Source: Neobacillus niacini (lineage in GTDB: Bacteria; Bacillota; Bacilli; Bacillales; Cytobacillaceae). From it: DNA of 64,000 bases. The notes beneath the pieces are model-generated. The model saw nothing but the letters and a program-made list of their open reading frames with translations, searched no databases and was not told where the DNA came from. A program made the translations under genes and the position numbers. Shown here one piece after another: positions 9,789-18,996 of the stretch (its first letter is position 1; every line of letters starts with the position of its first letter). The stretch is from assembly GCF_023715415.1 (NCBI RefSeq), contig NZ_JAMBOB010000007.1:186001-250000 (forward strand). The letters run 5' to 3'.

Positions 9789-11225
9789 ATGAGTAAACTT
9801 ATATCAAATTATCTATTCACAGTAGTTTACCAGCTACTATTAATGTTAACACCATTTATCACAACACCCTATGTCTCACGCATCTTAAAGGCTGAGGGTA
9901 TTGGAATTGATGCCTATGTTACATCCATTGTTCAATTATTTCTTGTATTTATTATCTTGAGTATCCCGTTGTATGGAAGCAGGCAAATTGCTACCAAACA
10001 AACCCAAGAGGCTAGTTCAAAGGAATTTTGGTCAATATTTACTTTTCAAGCTCTTGTTTCTTTGGTTAATATATTTATTTATTTTATATTCGTTAGTAAT
10101 GTTAATGAATACAAAGATTTATTCCTAATTAATATTTTTACAATTTTGGCATCTAGTTTAGATATTTCGTGGTATTTCATTGGAAAAGAACAAATGAAAA
10201 AAATCGCTATAAGGAATATGATTGTAAAAATAGCAGGGATTATCCTAATATTTGTTCTTGTAAAAGATTTTGATGATTTACCATTGTATCAACTTATCAA
10301 TGGGGGAACTTTATTTATTGGTCAATTAATCATGTGGGTTCCGTTATTGAAGGAAGTTAAAATTGTTAAATATACCTTTAAAGAGTTAAAAGCTCATGTC
10401 CAGCCTATTCTTGTTTTATTTTTACCCCAATTATTAATTCAAGTATATGTACTAGTTAATAGAATCGTATTGGGGAATGTATCAGGAGAAGTGGAAGTCG
10501 GGTTTTATAACCAGGCGAACAAAGTGATAAGAATCGCATTGGGTGTTATTTCTGCTTTAGGCACTGTGCTGCTTCCAAGGATGGCTAGTGAATTTGCAAA
10601 AGGAAATCATAATGAAATAAATAAATATATTAATTATGCGCTACAATTCGTACTTTTGATTACATTACCTATGACTTTTGGGATGATGGCAATCGCTCCA
10701 AATTTTGTTGAATGGTTTTTAGGAAGGGATTTCTTAGAGGTCTCTAGTATACTTATGATCATGAGTCCAGTTATCTTTTTTGTGGGACTTGCCAATGTTT
10801 TTGGAGTACAAATATTAATTTCCACGAATCAGCAGAATAAATATTCTATTTCAATTACTGTTGGAGCAATCTTAAGCTTATTGATTAACTTCATGCTCGT
10901 TTCTCCTTTTGGCAGTACTGGAACGACTATTGCTTTAGTGGTTGCGGAAGGCGTTGGTGCAATCATACAAATGTATTTTGCAAGGAAGTATTATAACTTT
11001 GGATATTTCCTTAAACTGTTCTTTAAATATTTATTAATAAGCTTAATATTATTTATTGCAGCAAGTCTATTTGCTATGTTAGTGGATATTTCACCAATAA
11101 TGATAACATTTATTCAACTATTGATTGGCTTTGTTGTATACTTTGTTGGGCTTTTGATTACAAGAGATACACTTGTAATGAAATTACTTAAGACAACACA
11201 AAATAAATATATGCATAAAAAGTAA
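9789..11225 (+). CDS. Polysaccharide flippase (Wzx-like, MVF/MATE superfamily)
   Basis: A 478-residue membrane protein with about 12-14 hydrophobic helices starting at residue 8. The opening [20 protein letters not shown] and [14 protein letters not shown] are typical of Gram-positive Wzx (RfbX, CpsU) proteins, which flip undecaprenyl-PP-linked repeat units outward. It sits between the glycosyltransferases and rmlA, and pairs with the Wzy at 6353. A weak ribosome binding site precedes the ATG. Confidence 0.9.
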   Translation: MSKLISNYLFTVVYQLLLMLTPFITTPYVSRILKAEGIGIDAYVTSIVQLFLVFIILSIPLYGSRQIATKQTQEASSKEFWSIFTFQALVSLVNIFIYFIFVSNVNEYKDLFLINIFTILASSLDISWYFIGKEQMKKIAIRNMIVKIAGIILIFVLVKDFDDLPLYQLINGGTLFIGQLIMWVPLLKEVKIVKYTFKELKAHVQPILVLFLPQLLIQVYVLVNRIVLGNVSGEVEVGFYNQANKVIRIALGVISALGTVLLPRMASEFAKGNHNEINKYINYALQFVLLITLPMTFGMMAIAPNFVEWFLGRDFLEVSSILMIMSPVIFFVGLANVFGVQILISTNQQNKYSISITVGAILSLLINFMLVSPFGSTGTTIALVVAEGVGAIIQMYFARKYYNFGYFLKLFFKYLLISLILFIAASLFAMLVDISPIMITFIQLLIGFVVYFVGLLITRDTLVMKLLKTTQNKYMHKK

Positions 11226-11244
11226 TGAGAGGATAGGTTCATTT

Positions 11245-12123
11245 ATGAAAGGGATTATTTTAGCAGGTGGGAGCGGCACACGCTTATACCCATTAACCAT
11301 GGTAACAAGTAAGCAATTATTACCCATTTTTGATAAGCCAATGATATATTATCCAATGTCTACCTTAATGCTTGCGGGCATAAGGGAAATTTTGATTATT
11401 TCTACACCTGAAGATACGCCGCGTTTTGAGGCATTATTAGGCGATGGCTCTCAATTTGGAATAAGTCTTGAATATAAGGTTCAACCGAGCCCGGATGGAT
11501 TAGCTCAGGCTTTTTTAATTGGTGAAGAGTTTATTGGAAACGATTCAGTTGCCATGATTTTAGGAGATAATATTTATTACGGTAGTGGGATGCGTAAGAT
11601 TTTACAAAGGGCTGCACAAAAAGAAATGGGTGCAACCGTTTTTGGCTACCATGTTCATGACCCTGAGAGATTCGGTGTAGTTGAATTTGATGACAGCGGA
11701 AAAGTATTAAGTGTGGAGGAAAAACCTGAGTTTCCTAAATCAAATTATGCCATTACTGGTTTGTATTTTTATGATAATCGGATTGTTGATATTGCGAAAA
11801 ATGTCAAACCATCTTCAAGAGGCGAATTGGAGATTACCTCAGTGAATGAAGCCTATTTACATATGGGAGAATTAGAGGTAGAGCTATTAGGCCGAGGATT
11901 TACGTGGCTAGATACTGGTACCCATCAAAGTTTAGTGGAAGCAACAAATTTTGTAAAAACGGTTGAAGAGCATCAAGGAATTAAAATTGCTGCATTAGAA
12001 GAAATTGCTTATATTAATGGATGGATCAATAAGGATGCTTTGTATGAATCAGGTGAAAAATTTTCTAAGACAGGCTATGGTCAATATTTGTTAAAAGTAG
12101 CGAGTGGACGTATTAAGTACTAA
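11245..12123 (+). CDS. rmlA: Glucose-1-phosphate thymidylyltransferase
   Basis: First enzyme of dTDP-L-rhamnose synthesis: dTTP plus glucose-1-phosphate gives dTDP-glucose. At 292 residues it has family length. The nucleotide-binding signature is [17 protein letters not shown] at residues 2-18, with [15 protein letters not shown] and the active-site ILGDNIYYG. It is the first of four consecutive rml genes (A-C-D-B) separated by 17 bp or overlapping, so they form one translational block. Product use: donor for the rhamnosyltransferases upstream. Confidence 0.97.
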   Translation: MKGIILAGGSGTRLYPLTMVTSKQLLPIFDKPMIYYPMSTLMLAGIREILIISTPEDTPRFEALLGDGSQFGISLEYKVQPSPDGLAQAFLIGEEFIGNDSVAMILGDNIYYGSGMRKILQRAAQKEMGATVFGYHVHDPERFGVVEFDDSGKVLSVEEKPEFPKSNYAITGLYFYDNRIVDIAKNVKPSSRGELEITSVNEAYLHMGELEVELLGRGFTWLDTGTHQSLVEATNFVKTVEEHQGIKIAALEEIAYINGWINKDALYESGEKFSKTGYGQYLLKVASGRIKY

Positions 12124-12140
12124 ATTGGGAGTGTTAAAAG

Positions 12141-12704
12141 TTGAATGTAATTGAGACATCATTACCAGGGGTAAAAGTAATTGAACCAAAAGTATTTGGC
12201 GATCATCGTGGGTGGTTTATGGAAACGTATAGTGTTGCCAAATTTGAGGAAGCGGGAATTAATCATAAATTTGTGCAAGATAATCAATCATTTTCTGCTG
12301 CGAAAGGTACATTAAGGGGGCTACATTACCAATTAAATCCCAAGGCGCAAACAAAGCTTGTCCGTTGTACTAAAGGTTCTATCTTTGATGTTGCGGTGGA
12401 TATCCGAAAAGGAAGCCCTACTTACGGCAAATGGTTTGGAATAGAGTTATCTGCTGATAATAAAAAACAATTATTAATTCCACATGGCTTTGCGCATGGC
12501 TTCATGACATTAACAGATGATGTCGAAGTTCAATATAAAGTCGATGAGCTATATGCACCTGACTGCGACCGTGGTATTTTCTGGAATGATCCTGCAATCG
12601 CTATTGAATGGCCGATGGATATCACTCCAGTTTTATCTGCAAAAGACGAAAAGGCACCACTCCTTGCAGATGCAGAACATAATTTTAGCTACGGTGAGAA
12701 ATAA
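12141..12704 (+). CDS. rmlC: dTDP-4-dehydrorhamnose 3,5-epimerase
   Basis: A 187-residue cupin-fold epimerase. Recognisable motifs are GDHRGWFMETYS, the substrate-binding DNQSFSAAKGTLRGLHYQ with the active-site His, and PHGFAHGFMTL. It starts at TTG behind GGGAGTG. It shares one base with rmlD (TAATG). It inverts C3 and C5 of dTDP-4-keto-6-deoxyglucose. Confidence 0.97.
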   Translation: MNVIETSLPGVKVIEPKVFGDHRGWFMETYSVAKFEEAGINHKFVQDNQSFSAAKGTLRGLHYQLNPKAQTKLVRCTKGSIFDVAVDIRKGSPTYGKWFGIELSADNKKQLLIPHGFAHGFMTLTDDVEVQYKVDELYAPDCDRGIFWNDPAIAIEWPMDITPVLSAKDEKAPLLADAEHNFSYGEK

Positions 12705-13558
12705 TGAAAATTTTAGTTACTGGTTACACAGGTCAACTCGGATATGACGTCGTTCAAGAAGGACAGAAGCGTGGTTTCCAAATGATCGGTGTCGGATCTA
12801 AAGATTTGAACCTTACAGTAGAGCATGCAGTTTCACAATTTGTAATTGAACAAAAGCCCGATGCAATCATCCACTGTGCCGCCTATACCGCAGTGGACAA
12901 GGCAGAGGATGATAGGGAAAGCTCTTGGAATGTAAATGTAAATGGGACCAAATACTTAGCGGAGGCAGCCAAAGGTGTAGACGCCAAGTTTATGTTTATC
13001 AGTACAGATTATGTATTTGATGGACAAGGGGAAACTCCTTTCCTTGAGTCGGATACTCCAAACCCTGTTGGGTATTACGGACAGACAAAATATGAGGCTG
13101 AAAAAGTGGTACAAGATTTATTATCAGAATGGTTTATTGTCCGAATTTCTTGGGTGTTTGGTTTGAATGGGAACAACTTCGTAAAGACAATGCTGCGTTT
13201 AGCAGAAACGCGAAATGAATTAAATGTCGTAGGTGACCAAATTGGTTCTCCAACAAATACATTTGATTTATCCCGATTATTATTAGATATGATTGTAACA
13301 GATAAGTACGGTATCTATCATGCATCAAATGAAGGCTATTGCAGCTGGGCTGAATTTGCAAAGGAAATATTCCTGCTAGCTGGGAAGAACGTAAAGGTTC
13401 ATTCCATTACAACAGATGAATATCCGACTAGAGCGGTAAGACCAAAAAATTCCCGTATGTCGAAACAGAAACTGAAGGATAATGGGTTTATTCCATTACC
13501 AAGCTGGCAGGATTCTTTAGCAAATTACTTAAATGCATTAAAATATGAGGTGAAATAA
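12704..13558 (+). CDS. rmlD: dTDP-4-dehydrorhamnose reductase
   Basis: A 284-residue short-chain dehydrogenase that reduces dTDP-4-keto-L-rhamnose to dTDP-L-rhamnose with NADPH. The Rossmann motif VTGYTGQLGYDV is at residues 5-16. The catalytic segment is STDYVFDG followed by YYGQTKYEAEK (Y-x3-K). It overlaps both neighbours by one base. Length and motifs are standard. Confidence 0.97.
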   Translation: MKILVTGYTGQLGYDVVQEGQKRGFQMIGVGSKDLNLTVEHAVSQFVIEQKPDAIIHCAAYTAVDKAEDDRESSWNVNVNGTKYLAEAAKGVDAKFMFISTDYVFDGQGETPFLESDTPNPVGYYGQTKYEAEKVVQDLLSEWFIVRISWVFGLNGNNFVKTMLRLAETRNELNVVGDQIGSPTNTFDLSRLLLDMIVTDKYGIYHASNEGYCSWAEFAKEIFLLAGKNVKVHSITTDEYPTRAVRPKNSRMSKQKLKDNGFIPLPSWQDSLANYLNALKYEVK

Positions 13559-14580
13559 TGGCTAGGAAGAAAATTCTTGTAACCGGCGGTGCTGGTTTTA
13601 TTGGTGGGAATTTTGTTCAGTATATGGTGAACAAGTACCCGCAGTGTGATATTTATAATTTAGATTTATTAACGTATGCAGGTGACTTAACAAAGCATCG
13701 TGAAATCGAGAAGAAAGAGAACTATCACTTCGTGAAGGCAGATATTGCGAATCGTGAAGAAATAATCCCTCTTTTTGAGAAGGAAAAGTTTGATTATGTG
13801 GCTCATTTTGCGGCTGAAAGCCATGTGGATCGCTCAATTACAGAACCAGAGATTTTTGTTCAAACCAATGTTTTAGGAACACAAGTGTTGTTAGATGCTG
13901 CAAAACAAACGGGGGTAACGAAATTTGTCCATGTATCAACTGATGAGGTATATGGTGAATTGGATTTTGACCCAACTACGTTCTTTACAGAGGAAACACC
14001 ATTACAGCCAAATAGCCCGTACAGTGCAAGTAAAGCATCATCTGATTTCTTGGTACGCGCCTATCACGAGACTTATGGATTACCAGTGAATATCACTCGC
14101 TGTTCAAATAACTATGGCCCATTCCATTTTCCTGAAAAGCTAATTCCGTTAACGATTTCTCGTGTCCTAAATGAAGAAAAGGTACCAGTTTATGGTGACG
14201 GTAAAAACATCCGCGATTGGTTACATGTACTTGACCATTGTGCTGCCATTGACCTTGTGATGCATGAGGGTGTCAATGGTGAAGTTTATAATGTTGGCGG
14301 ACATAATGAGCGGACGAATTTAGAAGTGGTTAAAACGATTATTAGTACATTAGGTAAATCGGAAGAATTGATTGAATTTGTAACAGATCGTCTAGGTCAT
14401 GATAAACGTTATGCGATTGATCCAACCAAATTAGAAAAATTAGGCTGGGAACCAACTTATACATTTGAATCAGGAATTGCCCAAACCATCCAGTGGTATT
14501 TAGATAACAAGTGGTGGTGGGAGCAGATTATAAGTGGTGAATACAAAAGCTATTTTGACAAACAGTATTCGTTAAAATAG
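13558..14580 (+). CDS. rmlB: dTDP-glucose 4,6-dehydratase
   Basis: A 340-residue extended SDR converting dTDP-glucose to dTDP-4-keto-6-deoxyglucose. NAD-binding TGGAGFIGGNFV is at residues 9-20. The catalytic STDEVYGE (Thr-Asp-Glu) is followed by YSASKASSD (Y-x3-K). It is the last gene of the operon, followed 7 bp later by a strong terminator hairpin. Confidence 0.97.
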   Translation: MARKKILVTGGAGFIGGNFVQYMVNKYPQCDIYNLDLLTYAGDLTKHREIEKKENYHFVKADIANREEIIPLFEKEKFDYVAHFAAESHVDRSITEPEIFVQTNVLGTQVLLDAAKQTGVTKFVHVSTDEVYGELDFDPTTFFTEETPLQPNSPYSASKASSDFLVRAYHETYGLPVNITRCSNNYGPFHFPEKLIPLTISRVLNEEKVPVYGDGKNIRDWLHVLDHCAAIDLVMHEGVNGEVYNVGGHNERTNLEVVKTIISTLGKSEELIEFVTDRLGHDKRYAIDPTKLEKLGWEPTYTFESGIAQTIQWYLDNKWWWEQIISGEYKSYFDKQYSLK

Positions 14581-14587
14581 GCAGTGA

Positions 14588-14627
14588 ACATTAACCCGTA
14601 CTCACAACTGTGGGTACGGGTTAATGT
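14588..14627 (+). terminator. Terminator hairpin after rmlB
   Basis: A 14-bp perfect outer stem (ACATTAACCCGTAC / GTACGGGTTAATGT) encloses an inner CACA/TGTG pair. The following T-run is weak (TTTTTT begins about 10 bp later). The same hairpin with paired base changes recurs at 17404-17440. Confidence 0.75.
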
Positions 14628-14661
14628 ATAGTCATGTTTTTTGGTGTCTGTGTAATTATAT

Positions 14662-14690
14662 GAAAAAAGCCCTATGAAAATCATAGAGCA
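14662..14690 (-). terminator. Terminator of the LCP gene on the - strand
   Basis: Read on the - strand, a stem GC-CTATGA/TCATAG-GC with a four-base loop is followed directly by TTTTTT. It lies 9 bp past the LCP stop codon. Confidence 0.75.
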
Positions 14691-14698
14691 GGAATAAC

Positions 14699-15700
14699 TT
14701 AACTTTCAGATATAAAATATGTGTTAATTAATTCTTGTATTTGCTGTTGATTCAGCACTATCTGAGAGTTTTTTGCTTTTAGAATATCATCATATAATGT
14801 TTGTCCAGAGCCAACTAGCTGATGGTAGGTTAATTGAGTGTCAGGATCAAAGTCCTTGCCAGCAAGTCCGAGACTAAGCATATCGGAGGTAGTCATATTC
14901 GTCGCTACAATGAATTCAGGAATAGAATCAACTAAATCTGGTAAATTACCGATGTTATTAGGAGATAAAGATTTCTTCGCAATCCCTTTTAATGCTTCCA
15001 CCTGAAGTTGCTGACGGCCATATTCTCCGTTCTTTAATGAATATCGTTCGTGAACAACCTCTGTTACCATTTTTCCGTCAAAAGAGTAGGTACCTGCAGT
15101 AATAATTTTATCTTTATTTTCTGGATACCAAGGATGTGTCAGTTTCACATCGAATGGTACATTCATTTCAATACCATCTACCGAATCGACTAACGCTTGG
15201 AAGCCATAAAAATTGGTTTCTACATAATAATTAATCGGAACACCCATTAATTCACCAACGGCTTTTACAGCTGTTTCGATGCCTTCTTTAGACCCATTCT
15301 TAGCCTGCATGATATATTGGACACTTGTTAATTTTGTATATCCATAACCATCTAGGTGAACCCGTGTATCGCGAGGAATACTAACGGCATGATATTCATT
15401 TTTAGTCAGATCCACATGAACGAGAATCATGGAGTCTGAATGGCCAACTTTTTGTCCTATTCTTTGGTCAGAGCCAATTAATAAAATATTAAAAATAGGT
15501 TCACTTACTTCCACGTTTTGAATTTCTTGTATATCTGAATTGTCCTTATTTTCACTATTGCTAACAACAGGAATGGATGTAAAGTGTTTCTTTGGTTGAA
15601 GCTGATAATATTCATATCCAATAAAAGCCATAACGGCCACGATAACTCCTGCTATACTAAAACCGATGATCTTCCATTTGCTTTTGGTTTTTGTTTTCAT
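14699..15700 (-). CDS. LytR-CpsA-Psr (LCP) family glycopolymer transferase
   Basis: 333 residues. LCP enzymes transfer undecaprenyl-linked glycopolymers onto peptidoglycan outside the membrane. A cytoplasmic basic N-terminus and one signal anchor (about residues 8-28, IIGFSIAGVIVAVMAFIGYE) are followed by the LCP domain. Key motifs are LLIGSDQR, GHSDSMILVHVD, SIPRDTRV and HERYSLKNGEYGRQQLQ, with the conserved Arg and Asp residues. An in-frame TTG lies 12 bp upstream, but GGAGGAAAAT fits the ATG at 15700. It is placed convergent to the rhamnose operon and may attach that polymer (inference). Confidence 0.93.
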   Translation of the reverse strand: MKTKTKSKWKIIGFSIAGVIVAVMAFIGYEYYQLQPKKHFTSIPVVSNSENKDNSDIQEIQNVEVSEPIFNILLIGSDQRIGQKVGHSDSMILVHVDLTKNEYHAVSIPRDTRVHLDGYGYTKLTSVQYIMQAKNGSKEGIETAVKAVGELMGVPINYYVETNFYGFQALVDSVDGIEMNVPFDVKLTHPWYPENKDKIITAGTYSFDGKMVTEVVHERYSLKNGEYGRQQLQVEALKGIAKKSLSPNNIGNLPDLVDSIPEFIVATNMTTSDMLSLGLAGKDFDPDTQLTYHQLVGSGQTLYDDILKAKNSQIVLNQQQIQELINTYFISES

Positions 15701-15712
15701 ATTTTCCTCCAA

Positions 15713-16001
15713 TAGATATGGTGCGAGTTATTACTGTTTTACTAGGTAAATAGAGACAACGTTATTTTACTCTTGTTGGAAAAGGGTATCAATATATAAT
15801 AGCTGGAAAGTAAAACATATTTAGAAATGATAGTAGGAAATTAGCCCTTTGCTCCTGCTGTTGTTACACCCTCAGTTCTACTGGGAATTCTTTAATTGAG
15901 ATAGATATATATATGATAAGGGAAAAATTTCAAACAGCATTAATGCTTTTACCTTAACTAATTTTTATAATAAACTAAGACTATTCTATTGGAGAGGACA
16001 A
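15713..16001. other. Divergent intergenic region
   Basis: 289 bp between the LCP gene (-) and the beta-helix gene (+). It is AT-rich and must hold both promoters, but no convincing -35/-10 pair stood out. A GGAGAGG ribosome binding site for the + gene lies at 15991-15997. Confidence 0.4.
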
Positions 16002-17273
16002 TTGGTTTTGAAAAGAAGGAATTTCTTATTGCAAGTATTTATCGGCATTATTGCATTCCTTTTTGGGTTTTCTATAAAACAAAAAGGTGAAGATATAATA
16101 CTGCAACGTGATAATAATAAAATAAAAGATATGGTTGGATTTAGTCCAGAAGATTACCGAAAAGATGATGAGAAGGATTATACAAAGGCTTTTTCACGGA
16201 TTATATCTGAAATTAAGAGAAATGGCCATGGCTCCATCATTTTATCCCAGAACAGAGAATACGTTGGGAATATCATTATTACAGCTAGTAATATAAATGT
16301 TAGTGGAAAGGGAATTTTAAAAGGCAGCATAAAAATAGAAGGAGAAAAAATTGAACCGTATACAAAGCGATACAGTGGAACAAGAAATATAACAATAAAT
16401 GAGATTACAATCGAAGGCGAAGGAAAAAGGAACGGGATCTCAATACAATTTGCTTATGGGATTACGATAGATGGAGTCTATTTTAAAAACTGCTTAAGAT
16501 CTATAACAGTTAATTCCATTGATTATCGTCAACATGTTTCACGATTAGATATAATAAATAACCACTTTTTAAATTGTCAGTATGGTTATTTTGTCAACAA
16601 GGGTTCTTCAAAGACCTATGTGTGCGGAGATGTAAAATTTAATAATAATACTGACGAGAGTACTCCCAATGCAAAAGTTGAAAGAATTGCTACAATTGCT
16701 GCAAATGGACAGGATGGTATAATCATTAATGGCAATGTCTTATTTGGAGGATCAGGAACTATAAAAAATATTTATATTGATAACTCAAACTGGGTGACAG
16801 TAGGAGCAAATAATTTATTTGCACCGAAAGAACATTGTATTCATGTTCAAAATTCAAAAAACGTCACTATTTCAGGTGGGAATAACTGCGCCTGGGCAAA
16901 AAAGGATGCCATTCTTTTAGATAACTGTTCAGTATTCACAATTGTTGGTAATACTATTTCTTGGTATGAAGTGAATGGACTTGCAGAAGATGGGTATTCA
17001 GGGAGTGGAATTGTAATTAAAAATTCACAACAGGGCTATGGGAATATTAGTACTAATACAATAATATTCCCATATAGAAATGGAATACGACTTGAGCAAT
17101 CGGGTCAAATAACAGTTGGAATGAATACTATTCGGAACTATGAAAGCAAAGAAGCAGCTATATCCGCTAGTGGTGAATATAATCATATTGTTGGGAATTC
17201 ATGTATTGGGTTTTTAAAAGGGAACCATGTGGATGGTAAGAATTCTATTGATAATTTAACCTTTACTATATAA
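16002..17273 (+). CDS. Secreted right-handed parallel beta-helix protein (pectate-lyase-like)
   Basis: 423 residues. The N-terminus has a positive start (MVLKRRN) and a hydrophobic stretch at residues 9-25, a signal peptide or anchor. The remainder is rich in repeated Asn/Gly/Ile turns such as ISGGNNCAW and NTISWYEVNG, which form successive coils of a parallel beta-helix as in pectate lyase 3 or tailspike-like proteins. Such proteins bind or cut polysaccharides. Position between two LCP genes and two polysaccharide operons fits a role in polymer trimming or anchoring, which is inference. TTG at 16002 or TTG at 16008 could be the start. Confidence 0.7.
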   Translation: MVLKRRNFLLQVFIGIIAFLFGFSIKQKGEDIILQRDNNKIKDMVGFSPEDYRKDDEKDYTKAFSRIISEIKRNGHGSIILSQNREYVGNIIITASNINVSGKGILKGSIKIEGEKIEPYTKRYSGTRNITINEITIEGEGKRNGISIQFAYGITIDGVYFKNCLRSITVNSIDYRQHVSRLDIINNHFLNCQYGYFVNKGSSKTYVCGDVKFNNNTDESTPNAKVERIATIAANGQDGIIINGNVLFGGSGTIKNIYIDNSNWVTVGANNLFAPKEHCIHVQNSKNVTISGGNNCAWAKKDAILLDNCSVFTIVGNTISWYEVNGLAEDGYSGSGIVIKNSQQGYGNISTNTIIFPYRNGIRLEQSGQITVGMNTIRNYESKEAAISASGEYNHIVGNSCIGFLKGNHVDGKNSIDNLTFTI

Positions 17274-17321
17274 ATAGTAGGCTTTTTCGCAATTATTTGA
17301 TTGACTAGCCAAAAATTCACA

Positions 17322-17354
17322 AAATTAAATCCCTAATCATTAGGGGCTTAATTT
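17322..17354 (+). terminator. Hairpin after the beta-helix gene
   Basis: An AAATTAA...CCCTAA stem pairs with TTAGGGG...TTAATTT about 50 bp past the stop. The pairing is imperfect and the T-run poor. Probable terminator. Confidence 0.5.
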
Positions 17355-17403
17355 AGTATTATGTATCTATGATAAGGATATTGCTTTTCATATGCATTAA
17401 CTT

Positions 17404-17440
17404 TTAATCCATACTCACATTCTGTGGGTATGGGATTAAA
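17404..17440 (+). terminator. Second copy of the rmlB-type terminator hairpin
   Basis: TTAATCCATAC pairs with GTATGGGATTAA (one bulged G) around an inner CACA/TGTG. It is the same architecture as 14588-14627 with compensating changes (C-G to T-A, G-C to A-T). It ends the beta-helix gene transcript on + and/or the small gene on -. Confidence 0.6.
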
Positions 17441-17479
17441 GTTTTGATAATGAATTTATAAGTGTAATTGTTTTAGAAG

Positions 17480-17593
17480 CTACTGTGAAAAGTGGATAAC
17501 CAGTTTGAGCCAGCCTAAAAACGCAATCCATAGTGGAACACTTAAGGTTGTTCCCCAGAAAAGTCCGGCATTGAAATTGCTTTCTTTGTACAT
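17480..17593 (-). CDS. Small single-pass membrane protein (37 aa)
   Basis: A 37-codon gene found by reading the - strand: it starts MYKESNFNAGLFWGTTL and ends LGWLKLVIHFSQ. Residues 9-34 form one hydrophobic helix with three Trp residues. A purine-rich GGGGTGGGTGG lies 6 bp before the ATG. A longer + strand frame overlaps it but lacks a ribosome binding site and family sense. A cre-like element sits 28 bp upstream of the ATG. Function unknown; the regular helix and ribosome binding site make it likely real. Confidence 0.6.
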   Translation of the reverse strand: MYKESNFNAGLFWGTTLSVPLWIAFLGWLKLVIHFSQ

Positions 17594-17620
17594 GTTATCC
17601 ACCCACCCCTTACTTCTAAT

Positions 17621-17636
17621 AGAAAGCGTTTCCATT
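17621..17636 (-). promoter_or_regulatory. Candidate CcpA cre site
   Basis: On the - strand AATGGAAACGCTTTCT matches the cre consensus WWTGNAARCGNWWWCA at all but the last base. It lies just upstream of the 37-residue gene's ribosome binding site, a position suiting catabolite repression. The sequence match is seen; the function is inferred. Confidence 0.45.
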
Positions 17637-17751
17637 TATATAGAAGAAACACGGAGAAAAAAATTAAATATGCCAAGTTGTTTAAATATAGTATACCTTA
17701 ATAAAAGTAAAAAAGAAAACGACATAATTCGACATTTTTCTTTAATAACGT

Positions 17752-17780
17752 AAAAAAACCGGTTGAAGAATCCAACCGGC
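17752..17780 (-). terminator. Terminator of the second LCP gene
   Basis: Read on the - strand, GCCGGTTG pairs with CAACCGG.. around GATTCTT, followed by TTTTTTT. It starts about 10 bp past the LCP stop codon. Confidence 0.9.
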
Positions 17781-17790
17781 AGTTTAAAAG

Positions 17791-18714
17791 TTATTGTAAC
17801 TCTAATTGTGTTTTTAACTCAGTTTGTACACGCTGTTTCTCTTCTTCAGAAACAATTCCATAATAGACTCCGTTTATCTTTGTTCCTTGTGACTTAATTT
17901 CCATTTGTTGAACATTGTTTCCTACTTCTCTATAGTTTTTCTGAATATCAATCATTTGATCAAAGGTTAGGTTTGTTTTCACATTTTTACCTAGTGCAGA
18001 GAAAATATCACCATAGTTGGTTAATGTTGATAAGCTTGCACCTTCTTTAATGACTCCCTGGATAATCTGGCGTTGTCTAGTTTGACGTCCAAAGTCACCA
18101 CGTGGGTCTTCATATCTCATTCGAGAATATTTTAATGCCTTTTCTCCATTTAAGTTTAATTCACCTTTTGTAAAGTGAACACCTTCATAAGTAAAATCAA
18201 GGTCATTATTCACTGTTACTCCACCAACTGCATCAACGATATCCTTGAAGCCTTCCATATTAATCTGCACATAGTAATCAATCGGAATATCAAGAAAGTT
18301 TTCTACAGTATCCATCGCCATTGGAACTCCTCCAAAGGCATATGCATGGTTGATTTTGTCGTCAAATCCCTTTCCGATGATAGCAGTACGCGTATCTCGT
18401 GGGATACTTAGCATTTTGACTGATTTATTAGTAGGGTTAACAGTCAGAACGATGATGGAGTCTGAACGTCCTCTGTCTCCTTGTCGCTCATCTACACCTA
18501 GCATTAATACAGAGAAAGGATCCTTCTCTTCTAAAACAACTGGCTCAGGACGCTTTTCAGTCTGTTTTCTTTCCACTGGTTCGTGCATGGTATCAACAGC
18601 AGTGGTTAATGATTTATATACATTGTATCCATAAGCGCCAGCACCAACTAATAGCAGTAGTATTACAATTCCAGTGACTTTAAGCCATGTTCTTTTCTTT
18701 TTTTGAGTTCTCAA
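17791..18714 (-). CDS. LytR-CpsA-Psr (LCP) family glycopolymer transferase
   Basis: A 307-residue LCP protein with a basic cytoplasmic start (RTQKKKRTWLK) and one transmembrane anchor at about residues 12-32. The extracellular LCP domain has LMLGVDERQGDRGRSDSI, SIPRDTRTAI and RMRYEDPRGDFGRQTRQRQ. It starts at TTG behind GGAGGAATT. It is divergent from the wzz-kinase operon 282 bp away, the arrangement expected of a ligase attaching that operon's polymer or teichoic acid to the wall. It is better conserved in motif content than the LCP at 14699. Confidence 0.95.
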   Translation of the reverse strand: MRTQKKKRTWLKVTGIVILLLLVGAGAYGYNVYKSLTTAVDTMHEPVERKQTEKRPEPVVLEEKDPFSVLMLGVDERQGDRGRSDSIIVLTVNPTNKSVKMLSIPRDTRTAIIGKGFDDKINHAYAFGGVPMAMDTVENFLDIPIDYYVQINMEGFKDIVDAVGGVTVNNDLDFTYEGVHFTKGELNLNGEKALKYSRMRYEDPRGDFGRQTRQRQIIQGVIKEGASLSTLTNYGDIFSALGKNVKTNLTFDQMIDIQKNYREVGNNVQQMEIKSQGTKINGVYYGIVSEEEKQRVQTELKTQLELQ

Positions 18715-18996
18715 TGGATAATTCCTCCAAAAATATACAAATTTCTACAGCTAGTATATAGAATATCAAAAAGCAGGCTGAATGAATAGATTAAAATTAT
18801 GGAATATATAAATTCAACTAGGATTATTATCACATTATAATATAAGCGGAAAATCATACCAAATGACTATTTCCTCTTCTATTTTCTTACAAAAAGGTGT
18901 TTAATAAGAAGTAGCAAAATTATACATTAATAGAAAAAATACGACAAAAAATGTGATATAATAATCTTTGTTTTTATTAGAGTTCGGGAGGATACC
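18715..18996. other. Divergent promoter region of LCP and polysaccharide operon 2
   Basis: 282 bp of very AT-rich DNA. Apart from the extended -10 listed separately, nothing else could be assigned. Confidence 0.5.
18954..18962 (+). promoter_or_regulatory. Extended -10 promoter for polysaccharide operon 2
   Basis: TGATATAAT is a perfect extended -10 (TGnTATAAT), 34 bp before the wzz ATG. No good -35 is present at 17 bp spacing, as is usual for extended -10 promoters. GGGAGG follows at the right distance from the ATG. Confidence 0.6.

Noticed and set aside
17505..17753. 82-codon frame on the + strand
   Set aside because: It has no ribosome binding site or recognisable domain and overlaps the better-supported 37-residue gene on the - strand.
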